64,000 nucleotides of DNA from JAVBPE01 sp031549865 (GTDB taxonomy: Bacteria; Bacillota_I; Bacilli_A; Acholeplasmatales; Anaeroplasmataceae): contig JAVBPE010000004.1 in assembly GCA_031549865.1 (NCBI GenBank), positions 12,616 to 76,615 of the forward strand, read 5' to 3'. Below, one piece after another: positions 9,278-17,368 of the stretch. Each line of letters starts with the position of its first letter. Positions within the stretch are counted from its first letter, which is position 1. A program made the position numbers and the translations under genes. The notes below the pieces were generated by a model that made no database searches, had not been told where the DNA came from, and worked only from the letters and a program-made list of their open reading frames with translations.

Positions 9278-9837
9278 AAAGTTATCTCCTCTAAAATTTT
9301 CTTTGCTACATCTTTTTTTGTAATTCTTAAATCCATTGATTGCTTTAATATATATTTATAAGCATCAGCTTCTGATAGTGAATACTTTTTCATTAACAAT
9401 GCTTTTGATTTACGAATTAAATTTTCTTCATCAATTTTATCTTTATATAATGCAATTTCAGATTTATAAGACTTTATTAAATTAATGTTTTTATCCATTA
9501 TTTCAATAATATCATTTAAACTATTTATTCTTGATTCTCTTAAAAGATGAAATAAAGGATTATTCAGATAATTAGCTAATAACCCAATTTCCATTTTCTT
9601 AGAAACATAAATAACAATTTGTTTTTCGGAATATAAAAGCATGTCAAATATTTGGTAATACCCACCTAAAAAAGTAGTTTCTATTACAAAAATATCAATA
9701 TTAAAATTTTTAGAATAATTATATAATTCATAAACATTTATCTTTGGATTAATAATCTCAAAGATACTTTTGTCCAAACTACTAATAATTCGATTTTCAA
9801 AATTGCTATCATTTGATAGAACAATTACCTTTTTCAT
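9274..9837 (-). CDS. ANTAR-domain RNA-binding regulator with degenerate receiver domain
   Basis: A 187-residue protein. The C-terminal 55 residues fit the ANTAR domain: three helices with the spaced pattern ENLIRKSKALLMKKYSLSEADAYKYIL and then ITKKDVAKKIL. ANTAR domains bind paired hairpins in nascent RNA and prevent termination. The N-terminal 120 residues look like a response-regulator receiver, but the usual phosphorylated Asp position reads IFVIETTF, with Glu in its place, so ordinary phosphorylation seems unlikely. The gene lies 28 bases after glyA and overlaps rnfC by ATGA. A role in controlling the rnf operon is inferred from this context. The start has GGGGTG upstream. Confidence 0.85.
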   Translation of the reverse strand: MKKVIVLSNDSNFENRIISSLDKSIFEIINPKINVYELYNYSKNFNIDIFVIETTFLGGYYQIFDMLLYSEKQIVIYVSKKMEIGLLANYLNNPLFHLLRESRINSLNDIIEIMDKNINLIKSYKSEIALYKDKIDEENLIRKSKALLMKKYSLSEADAYKYILKQSMDLRITKKDVAKKILEEITL

Positions 9838-9865
9838 GCTTTACACCCCATTGTGTATTATTTTT

Positions 9866-11104
9866 TTAAACGTTATATGGATGTTTAACCATTAATTCTT
9901 CTACTTGTGCCTTAATAGAAGCTAAAACTTCTTCGTTTTCGTTATTCTTTAAAGCTTTGTCGATTAATCTTGCAACCAATCTCATATCATCCTCTTTAAA
10001 TCCTCTAGTTGTAACTGCAGCAGATCCTAAGCGAACTCCTGATGTAATAGTAGGTTTTAATGTTTCATTTGGTACAGTGTTTTTGTTACAAGTAATATTT
10101 ACTTTTCCTAATATATTTTCAGCCTTTTTACCTGTGATACCAGTAGAATTATAAATATCAACTAAGATAAGGTGATTATCAGTTCCACCGCTCACAATAT
10201 TATAGCCTAAGCTAGTTAATTCATTAGATAGAGCTTTTGTATTTTCAATAATTTGACGTCCATATTCCTTAAATTCAGGTTGTAATGCTTCTTTAAATGC
10301 AACTGCTTTTGCCGCAATAACATGCATTAATGGTCCACCTTGGATTCCAGGGAATACAACGCTATTTACTCTTTTAGCAATTTCTTCATTATTAGTTAAG
10401 ATAATTCCTCCACGAGGGCCTCTTAATGTTTTATGTGTAGTTGATGTAACGATATCAGCATATTCACATGGATTTGGATGAACTTTAGCAGCAACTAATC
10501 CGGCAATGTGAGCCATATCAACCATTAATTTAGCACCAACTAAATCTGCGATTTCTCTAAATTTCTTAAAATCTATTGTTCTTGAATAAGCACTTGCTCC
10601 AGCAACAATTAAATTTGGTTTAACTTCTAAAGCAATACGTTTGATTTCTTCATAGTCAATGTATCCGTTTTGGTCTACACCATAGCTATAAGTTTCGTAA
10701 TCATTTCCTGAGAAATTTTTATCATAACCATGCGTTAAATGTCCACCAGCAGATAAGCTCATACCTAAGATTTTATCCCCTAAGTTTAAAATAGCACGAT
10801 AAGCTCCCATGTTTGCAGTTGAACCAGAGTGTGGTTGAACGTTTGCATAAGCTACATTAAATAATTCTTTTACTCTATCTATCGCAAGTTGTTCTGCAAC
10901 GTCTACTATTTCACATCCACCATAGTAACGACGTCCAACATAACCTTCTGCATATTTATTCGTCAAAACACTGCCTTGAGCTTCTAAAACTGCTTTTGAA
11001 ACAAAGTTTTCTGAAGCAATCAATTCAACATGTGATTGTTGACGATTATATTCATTTTGAATAACCTCAAATAATTCATTATCTACTTCTTGTAATCTTT
11101 TCAT
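9866..11104 (-). CDS. glyA: Serine hydroxymethyltransferase
   Basis: A 412-residue PLP enzyme that interconverts serine plus tetrahydrofolate with glycine plus 5,10-methylene-tetrahydrofolate. HVELIASENFVS near residue 25, YAEGYVGRRYYGGCE near 51 and STTHKTLRGPRGG with the PLP Lys225 are all present. The length is normal and the gene intact. It feeds the folate one-carbon pool used by the purine genes in the right half of the window. The ANTAR/rnf genes start 28 bases downstream with no terminator between, so readthrough into rnf is likely. A GAGAGG ribosome site precedes the start. Confidence 0.97.
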   Translation of the reverse strand: MKRLQEVDNELFEVIQNEYNRQQSHVELIASENFVSKAVLEAQGSVLTNKYAEGYVGRRYYGGCEIVDVAEQLAIDRVKELFNVAYANVQPHSGSTANMGAYRAILNLGDKILGMSLSAGGHLTHGYDKNFSGNDYETYSYGVDQNGYIDYEEIKRIALEVKPNLIVAGASAYSRTIDFKKFREIADLVGAKLMVDMAHIAGLVAAKVHPNPCEYADIVTSTTHKTLRGPRGGIILTNNEEIAKRVNSVVFPGIQGGPLMHVIAAKAVAFKEALQPEFKEYGRQIIENTKALSNELTSLGYNIVSGGTDNHLILVDIYNSTGITGKKAENILGKVNITCNKNTVPNETLKPTITSGVRLGSAAVTTRGFKEDDMRLVARLIDKALKNNENEEVLASIKAQVEELMVKHPYNV

Positions 11105-11129
11105 ATTAACCTCTCTTATTTTATTTTTG

Positions 11130-11138
11130 ATTATATCA
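11130..11138 (-). promoter_or_regulatory. Extended -10 promoter candidate for glyA-rnf
   Basis: On the minus strand TGATATAAT is an extended -10 (TGnTATAAT) 26 bases before the glyA start. A second identical-looking ATATGATATAAT occurs about 73 bases further upstream (-10 at 11203-11208). No good -35 box accompanies either. I found no glycine or folate riboswitch in this 230-base leader. Confidence 0.4.
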
Positions 11139-11271
11139 TATCCATTTATGAAATAAAAGATAGCGTTTTCATAAACTGCATATTTATAATTTTAACATAT
11201 AAATTATATCATATAAAGTTAAGATTTTTATACTAAAATGACATACTTTTTAGTTTTTTATATAAATTTAA

Positions 11272-11309
11272 AAAGGACTTAGTATTGATAATCAATAATT
11301 GAGTCCTTT
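11272..11309 (-). terminator. Terminator after the GH140/MFS operon
   Basis: AAAGGACT pairs with AGTCCTTT, and the loop holds a second palindrome TATTGATAATCAATA. The minus strand ends in TTTTTAAATTT, placing it 33 bases past the MFS gene stop. The plus strand also carries a T-rich tail, so it may work both ways. Confidence 0.7.
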
Positions 11310-11341
11310 ATTTTAAATATTATTTATTTTAAGCACAAAAA

Positions 11342-12517
11342 TCATTGCTCTAAATTGATATTACTAGTTTTTTTCTTTTCAATTTTTTTGTAATAGCTAT
11401 AATAAACACATAAATATATAAAACTTAATAAAGCAATAAATGCAATAATTAAATAGAAATTAGAATATCCAATATTTTCTATTATAAATCCGCCACTAAA
11501 TTTAAAAATAGAGGCAAATATTGATACTCCAAATGTTACTAAGACTATTCCTGTAGTTGATTTATTAAAACCTAAAGTTTGAATTACATAAAAACTACTA
11601 ACAAATAATGTTATCCCCCAAATTATTCCTCTTGATAATTGAGATATTATTAATAAAGAAACAGGGGCATTTGGAATTGCTTGTAAAAACAATTTAATAA
11701 CTAAGACACTTGAGGCAATAAAATAAAGTTTTATGGATGGTTTTTTTGAAAACTTACCTAATATAAGTAGTGTCGCAATCTCAACTAAAATAAATCCCCC
11801 CATAAGTAGACTATAAACATAACTTTCTTGCCCTTTTGATTCTAAAAATATTGCAAAGAAATCATCCCCTACTTGCATTGACCCAATTAATAAAATATAG
11901 AAAAACAAATATCCTATAAATAATTTATTACTTAACACATTTTTTATTGATGATTTTTCTAATGTCTCGCTATCATCAACTGGAGCTTTTAAAAACATAT
12001 AGATAATACTTACAATAATATAAAGAGCTGCCGCACATGAAAATAATAATTCATAACTAGTATAAGCTATAACATATCCAGCTCCCACTACCCCTATCAT
12101 ATATGAAATACTTCCAAATATTCTAATTGTTGAAAATGGTTTATTATTAACCCTACAAGTTAAAGCCATTAAGCTATCTATTAAGCCATAATTGGAGCTA
12201 GAAACAGCACTAATTAAAATAACTATAATTATACTAAAGATAAAATTATTACTAAATAACAATAATAAAATTATAAATACTGCTTCAACCATACTCATTA
12301 TTGTTAAAGCTATTTTTGATTGTTTTGTATTTTTACAAATTTTTGAATAAATTGGAGCACATATCATGCTAGTGATTGGAATCATCGAGATAATCATCCC
12401 TATTTCACTAGTAATATATCCTTTAGAAGACATATAAAGACTAATGAATGGAAAGAATAAAGATTCAGCAAAAAATCTTATAAATGTTAAAATTTGAAAC
12501 TTTTTTAAGTTACTCAT
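11342..12517 (-). CDS. MFS transporter, MFS_1_like sugar/nucleoside family
   Basis: A 391-residue protein with about 12 membrane helices in two halves separated by a charged loop near residue 190 (DDSETLEKS). The N-terminal block FIRFFAESLFFPFISLYMSSKG resembles the MFS_1_like group, which includes lactose- and nucleoside-proton symporters. The gene starts one base after the stop of a GH140-like hydrolase gene, so the two form an operon. The transporter probably brings in the sugar or glycoside that the hydrolase cleaves inside the cell. The substrate is not readable from sequence. Confidence 0.8.
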   Translation of the reverse strand: MSNLKKFQILTFIRFFAESLFFPFISLYMSSKGYITSEIGMIISMIPITSMICAPIYSKICKNTKQSKIALTIMSMVEAVFIILLLLFSNNFIFSIIIVILISAVSSSNYGLIDSLMALTCRVNNKPFSTIRIFGSISYMIGVVGAGYVIAYTSYELLFSCAAALYIIVSIIYMFLKAPVDDSETLEKSSIKNVLSNKLFIGYLFFYILLIGSMQVGDDFFAIFLESKGQESYVYSLLMGGFILVEIATLLILGKFSKKPSIKLYFIASSVLVIKLFLQAIPNAPVSLLIISQLSRGIIWGITLFVSSFYVIQTLGFNKSTTGIVLVTFGVSIFASIFKFSGGFIIENIGYSNFYLIIAFIALLSFIYLCVYYSYYKKIEKKKTSNINLEQ

Positions 12518-12518
12518 A

Positions 12519-13799
12519 CTATATCTCTTTTTCTAATAATAATAGGACCCAGTCATTAGCTAATTCTTTTCTTTTTGTTGGACGGAATTTATTACTATCT
12601 AAATTACTAAATTCTCCAATAAAGCTTTTAGAATTATTTTCAGGATTCATCCAGTAGCCATATAGAGTTTTATCCTTATACTTTTTTAAATCAACTTCAA
12701 ACAAATCACCACAATAATTATAGCAAATTATAAAACTCTCACCTGCGAAGCAAGACGTACGATGATGACGTTCACGCTGATTCAAAATATATTCAGGATG
12801 AGCATTTCCTTCATTAAAATTTATTTTTAGCATTAATTCTTTTAAATATTGCATTTGTGCTCCACCCGGTGAGTGTAATGCTTCATACCAATTTTCTCTA
12901 ACACCATATGCACCTTTTTCGCCATAGTTAAAAAATTGAATAATGGCATTATTTCCATATGTAAACCCCGATGCACCTTCCAAAACTGACCAGTAAGCAT
13001 ATCGTCTTACATGTCGCGCTTCCCAGTATGGTTCTTTAACATCGTGTAATCCTTGGACAATTCCTTCATATGATGGTTCAGAATCTAGACATGGTTTTTT
13101 TATGTTATATGAAAAATTTTTAATAACATATTTATAATTATCTTCTCCAAATGAATCTTCATTTGTTGCCTTATCATCCCAAGCATTAAGTGTTAACTGG
13201 TCATATCTTCTATGTCCTGATTGAAACATATTAAAATCTAACCAAGAACAATCATTAAACCATAAATATGAACCTGTTCTTCCAAATGGATGAAACGTTA
13301 CTAATCGATCTTTATTATAAGACTTTAACATAATCCCAAAACGGTTAAATAATTCATAGTTTAAATCCCCTCTTATATCTCCTCCAACAACCCAAATTAG
13401 ATTATCAAGTTCATTATAAAATTCATTTAAAAATTTAGCGTATCTATCAACATTATCAATCGTTAAAATGTTATTTTTAACAAAAGAACCCCAGCAAGGT
13501 AGTAAGGCTACATATATCCCTAATGACTTGGCATAAGAAATAACTTCTTTTGCAAAACTAAAATATTCAATACTTGTCGTGTCTTTATTTGAAGAAGGCA
13601 TTCCAGGTAGTTCATCATGACCTATTAGTGAATAAACTAGTACCACTTGAATTACATTATATCCAAGTGATTTTCGGTTTCTTAAATAAAGTTTAATATC
13701 ATTAAATTCTAACTTATCTAGCATTAACCATGCTGTATCCCCAAGCCAAAAAAAAGGTTTATCATTTTCATAAAAATATTTGTCTTTAATCGTTAACAT
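12519..13799 (-). CDS. Cytoplasmic glycoside hydrolase, DUF4038/GH140-like (apiosidase-like)
   Basis: A 426-residue protein that fits the DUF4038 catalytic barrel plus the small C-terminal beta domain called the putative collagen-binding domain 2. Landmarks are FFWLGDTAWLMLDKL near residue 16, LIWVVGGDIRGDLNYE near 134 and a DSEPSYEG block near 240 with acidic residues of the active-site type. Characterised relatives are GH140 apiosidases acting on plant pectin side chains. There is no signal peptide, so it should act in the cytoplasm on imported oligosaccharides, which fits the MFS gene directly downstream. The ribosome site is a perfect GGAGG. The exact sugar is uncertain. Confidence 0.75.
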   Translation of the reverse strand: MLTIKDKYFYENDKPFFWLGDTAWLMLDKLEFNDIKLYLRNRKSLGYNVIQVVLVYSLIGHDELPGMPSSNKDTTSIEYFSFAKEVISYAKSLGIYVALLPCWGSFVKNNILTIDNVDRYAKFLNEFYNELDNLIWVVGGDIRGDLNYELFNRFGIMLKSYNKDRLVTFHPFGRTGSYLWFNDCSWLDFNMFQSGHRRYDQLTLNAWDDKATNEDSFGEDNYKYVIKNFSYNIKKPCLDSEPSYEGIVQGLHDVKEPYWEARHVRRYAYWSVLEGASGFTYGNNAIIQFFNYGEKGAYGVRENWYEALHSPGGAQMQYLKELMLKINFNEGNAHPEYILNQRERHHRTSCFAGESFIICYNYCGDLFEVDLKKYKDKTLYGYWMNPENNSKSFIGEFSNLDSNKFRPTKRKELANDWVLLLLEKEI

Positions 13800-13857
13800 A
13801 TGAATCCTCCATAATTTGATTATATTTTAACACATTTTTTTAATAAAAGCGCAAAAA

Positions 13858-13875
13858 GAGCAACCGAAGTTGCTC
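13858..13875 (-). terminator. Terminator with UUCG tetraloop after rmuC
   Basis: GAGCAAC-TTCG-GTTGCTC followed by TTTTT on the minus strand, one base after the rmuC stop. This is a textbook intrinsic terminator with a C(UUCG)G loop. Confidence 0.92.
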
Positions 13876-13876
13876 A

Positions 13877-15226
13877 TTACTTGCTATATACTTTTAAATC
13901 TTCATTAACTTCTATTTCTTCAATTTTTGAATCTGGAATTTTTGTAATTTGTTCAAACTTATTAGAGATTTTTTGAGAAGTTGTATTTATTTTTTTAACT
14001 CCTTCAGACACTTTATTAATATCCTTTTCTAAATCATTCCAGCGTTCTTTATATCGATCAAATTCAATAGCTAAAGCTTTAATATTTTCCTTTATAACCA
14101 GTATATTTTTAGATTGCTTAATATTTTGTAATAATGTCGCAACAGTAGTTAAGAAAGCTATAAATGTTGTAGGTGATGTTAACCATACGCGTTTCTTTTG
14201 AGCTTCTAAAATTAAATCAGAGTGATTTGCATTTATTTCGGCAAAGACTGCTTCACTTGGAATAAACATTATTGCTTGTTCAGATGTTACTCCGTTAATA
14301 ATATATTTTAAACTAATATCATTAATTTTCTTCTTTATATCTTGTTTAAACAATCCCGAATATTCTTTACGTTCAATTTCATTAGTTGTATTTTGCATTT
14401 TAAGATAATTTTCTAAAGGAAATTTAGAGTCAACACTTAATAATCCCACAGGGTCAGGGCATTTAATTACTGCATCTGCGATAAAACCATTATCAAATTT
14501 ATATTGAAGTTCATAAACATTATTATTTTCTAAATCACCAAAGACATTACTTAAAATAGTCGATAATTGAACTTCTCCAAATATCCCTCTTTGTTTTTGA
14601 TTACTTAAAATATTTTGGAGACTCACAACATTATCTTGAACTTTTTCAATTTGTTTTTGTGCTTCTGTTATTTTAGTAATAGATTCTAACATTGATTTAA
14701 ATGAATCATTTGTTTGTTTGAATCCTTCATCAAGTTGCCCCTTAACTTGGTCATTTAATTTTTTAATTTCATCTTGTAAAAACTTAATAACACGATCTGA
14801 AAAAACTGTAAAATTATTACTTATTTCTTTTATTTTTTCTTCTAATTTATTATTCATTTTTAACTGATTTTCGTTTAAATTATTCGTAATATTGGTATTT
14901 ATTTTATTAAATTCATCAGTTATATTTTTTATATTTTGATTTAATAAATTTATCGTATCAATCTTAAAATCATTAATATTTTTGTTTAAACTTGTATTTA
15001 AGTTATTAAACATTTCTTGATTATTCAATTTTTGTTTATCTAAGGATAATTTATCTAAAATAACATCTTTTAATTCATTTTGATTCTTAATAACTTCCGT
15101 AAAATCTATAGATTTTTCTTCTTTGCTTTTATTTTTAGTAATTAATAAATATATCAATAATCCTATTGCAATAATTAATAAACATATAATTACAATATTA
15201 AAAGTTAAAGTTATATCTAATAGCAT
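13877..15226 (-). CDS. rmuC: RmuC-family DNA recombination protein
   Basis: A 449-residue protein with an N-terminal membrane helix (about residues 7-29), a long Asn/Lys-rich coiled coil (about 40-200), then the conserved RmuC nuclease-like core. That core includes QRGIFGEVQLSTIL near 213, SVDSKFPLENY near 263, EAVFAEINANH near 323 and WLTSPTTFIAFL near 345. RmuC proteins limit DNA inversions and rearrangements at repeats and are predicted endonucleases. The length is normal. It appears to be transcribed alone and ends at a strong terminator. Confidence 0.92.
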   Translation of the reverse strand: MLLDITLTFNIVIICLLIIAIGLLIYLLITKNKSKEEKSIDFTEVIKNQNELKDVILDKLSLDKQKLNNQEMFNNLNTSLNKNINDFKIDTINLLNQNIKNITDEFNKINTNITNNLNENQLKMNNKLEEKIKEISNNFTVFSDRVIKFLQDEIKKLNDQVKGQLDEGFKQTNDSFKSMLESITKITEAQKQIEKVQDNVVSLQNILSNQKQRGIFGEVQLSTILSNVFGDLENNNVYELQYKFDNGFIADAVIKCPDPVGLLSVDSKFPLENYLKMQNTTNEIERKEYSGLFKQDIKKKINDISLKYIINGVTSEQAIMFIPSEAVFAEINANHSDLILEAQKKRVWLTSPTTFIAFLTTVATLLQNIKQSKNILVIKENIKALAIEFDRYKERWNDLEKDINKVSEGVKKINTTSQKISNKFEQITKIPDSKIEEIEVNEDLKVYSK

Positions 15227-15292
15227 ATTATCACGTCCTTATATTTCAATTTTATCATAAAATATTATTTTATTATTTAATAATTATTGGAA

Positions 15293-16114
15293 TTAATATT
15301 TATCACTTTTTCCTAAATTGCATCTATCACATAATGTTTGCAAATTCTTCATTTCAGTCAATCCCCCTCTAGAGATTGGAATTATATGATCAACATGTAA
15401 TTGTACTCCCATTTGGGCTGTTGATCCACAAATTACACACTTATATCCATCCCGTTTTAATACATCATACCTAGTTGATAAACTCATTTTAGAACGTTCC
15501 AATTTTCGTTTATATTGTTCTTTTTGATGTAATTTAATCTTATTTTCAACATCATTAAATAATTTCATAAAACTTTGTTCATAACAAATATAATTCTTTG
15601 AGTAATGATTGCGTCCTTTTGGGCTAGCATAATAAAGTCTTAAATTAAAAGTAATTCCCATCCATATTATAGTATTATCTTTTATTAACTTTTTTTCAAT
15701 TTTATAAAATTTATCTTCATTAATGCCTAAAGATTTTATTTTATCCTTTGAGGTAGGTATATATATTTTACTAAATTCATAAATATAAGAATTGAATAAA
15801 TTTTTATACTTTATAATTTCTTCTTTTATATTATTATAATAATCATATTTATCTTCAATATCAATAATAAAAGCATCAACTTCAGTTAATCTATCGTAAA
15901 TAGCTTTTGTTTTACAAATTTTATTATATTTATAAATTATTGGATCAATATTAATCATTTTATATCGAGTATTTAAATTAATCAAATTTATAAAAGCTTC
16001 ACTATTTTTCTTAATTTTTACATAAATTCTATATTTACTAAAAATAATTATTGCAACTATTATAATTATGGTAATTATAATTATGGAAGTTACAAGTATA
16101 ATAATTTTATCCAT
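15293..16114 (-). CDS. Membrane-anchored HNH endonuclease-like protein
   Basis: A 273-residue protein with one N-terminal membrane helix (about 5-27), a Lys/Tyr-rich middle of unknown fold, and a C-terminal HNH domain. The HNH domain has zinc-binding CVICG and CDRCN flanking VDHIIPISRGG and the Asn of NLQTLC, so the catalytic His and all four Cys are present. HNH domains cut or nick DNA, but a membrane anchor on such a protein is unusual. It is placed 20 bases after the DegV gene in the same direction, so the two may share a transcript. The natural substrate is unknown. Confidence 0.8.
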   Translation of the reverse strand: MDKIIILVTSIIIITIIIIVAIIIFSKYRIYVKIKKNSEAFINLINLNTRYKMINIDPIIYKYNKICKTKAIYDRLTEVDAFIIDIEDKYDYYNNIKEEIIKYKNLFNSYIYEFSKIYIPTSKDKIKSLGINEDKFYKIEKKLIKDNTIIWMGITFNLRLYYASPKGRNHYSKNYICYEQSFMKLFNDVENKIKLHQKEQYKRKLERSKMSLSTRYDVLKRDGYKCVICGSTAQMGVQLHVDHIIPISRGGLTEMKNLQTLCDRCNLGKSDKY

Positions 16115-16133
16115 TTTTTTCCCTTTTATTATC

Positions 16134-16985
16134 TTATTTTAACATATATAAAATTCCAATTGTTCCCTTACCACAGTGGCTGCTTATAACACAACCGGCA
16201 TTTGTTGAAAAAATATTGGCATTAGGATATTTTCCTTTTAATACTTCCATTAAATATTTTTCATATTCTACTGCTAATGAATGAGTAACAATAATATTTT
16301 CTAAATCTAAATTATCTTTATCTGCTTCAATCATATCTAATAAGGCGTTTAAAGCTACCTTCATTTTTCCATGAGGCATTTTACCAACAGTCATTTTTCC
16401 ATCACGAACAACTATAATTGGCTTAATTTTTAAAAACGTTCCAAAGAAATTAGCAATTCCAGAACATCTTCCACCTTTATATAAGTATTCCATTGTTTCA
16501 ATCGCAAATTGACTCTTAACTAAATCTGAATTTTTTTTCATTTTATCAATAATGAAGTCAATAGATTCACCTTCACGTATATAACGTGCAGCCTTTAATA
16601 ATTGAAGCCCTATTCCTGTTGATAGATTTTTAGAATCAATGATATGAATCTTTTCTTCATTAATTTCTCGTGCAGCTAAAATAGCATTTTCATGTGTTCT
16701 AGATAGACTACTTGATATTCCCGTATAAATAACCTCATATCCTTCGTCTACATATTTTTTAAATAATTCCATAAATGTTGGAATTGAAATTGCTGCTGTT
16801 TTAGGTAATTCATTCTTTGCTTCTACATATTTATATAATTCTTCAGTTGTAATATCTTCTCCATCTTGATAAGAAGAATCTGAAAAATTAACATATAACG
16901 GTATTTTTATTATATTATTTTTTTTCAATAATTCATTTGGAAGATCGTTAGTACTATCTGTTATTAAAACAATTTTATTCATCAT
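16134..16985 (-). CDS. DegV-family fatty-acid-binding protein
   Basis: A 283-residue protein with DegV landmarks: ITDSTNDLP near residue 7, YTGISSSLSRTHENA near 81, DSKNLSTGIGLQ near 116 and YLYKGGRCSG near 167. DegV/FakB proteins hold a fatty acid and present it to the kinase FakA for entry into phospholipid synthesis. No fakA is in the window. A good promoter (17007-17035) and a GAGGTGT ribosome site precede it. The second Met is an equally possible start. Confidence 0.93.
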   Translation of the reverse strand: MMNKIVLITDSTNDLPNELLKKNNIIKIPLYVNFSDSSYQDGEDITTEELYKYVEAKNELPKTAAISIPTFMELFKKYVDEGYEVIYTGISSSLSRTHENAILAAREINEEKIHIIDSKNLSTGIGLQLLKAARYIREGESIDFIIDKMKKNSDLVKSQFAIETMEYLYKGGRCSGIANFFGTFLKIKPIIVVRDGKMTVGKMPHGKMKVALNALLDMIEADKDNLDLENIIVTHSLAVEYEKYLMEVLKGKYPNANIFSTNAGCVISSHCGKGTIGILYMLK

Positions 16986-17006
16986 AATTCTACACCTCTT
17001 CTATCC

Positions 17007-17035
17007 ATTTTACAAAAAAAAACCAAGAAAGTAAA
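17007..17035 (-). promoter_or_regulatory. Sigma-A-type promoter for the DegV gene
   Basis: On the minus strand TTTACT, 17 bases, TAAAAT. The spacer holds a run of nine T. The -10 box lies 22 bases before the DegV start. Confidence 0.6.
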
Positions 17036-17275
17036 GCATAGTTTACTTCAAAGTTTTATTTAAGTCATTATTATAGATGCACTAACTACAATATTTTTTA
17101 TTTATACTTCTAATTAATACATTACGATATATAAAGTACAAGATGCTTCATTATCTTTTGATACGCTTGCCAAAATACTACTTTTAATCTTTAGAAAAAC
17201 TTTTATTTATATTACTGCTCCATACTAGCCATAAGTATATATAATTTCAACAATCTTTCTAATTTATTTTATCAT
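17036..17275. other. Intergenic stretch with no recognised gene
   Basis: A 240-base AT-rich stretch between the DegV promoter and the ABC-operon terminator. I found no open frame with a ribosome site, no tRNA and no clear hairpin in it. Confidence 0.5.
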
Positions 17276-17301
17276 AAAAAAAATAAGAGCCAAAACCCTT
17301 A
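17276..17301 (-). terminator. Terminator of the ABC exporter operon
   Basis: TAAGGG-ttttgg-CTCTTA followed by eight T on the minus strand, about 70 bases past the second exporter gene. Confidence 0.7.
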
Positions 17302-17368
17302 CTTTCTTTTTAGGAAATGATATTGATATTTCTTAAAATATCTAATTCATTATTCAAAATAAAATTAA

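Noticed and set aside
11105..11271. Glycine or THF riboswitch upstream of glyA
   Set aside because: The leader lacks the conserved cores and has no terminator or sequestering hairpin before glyA.
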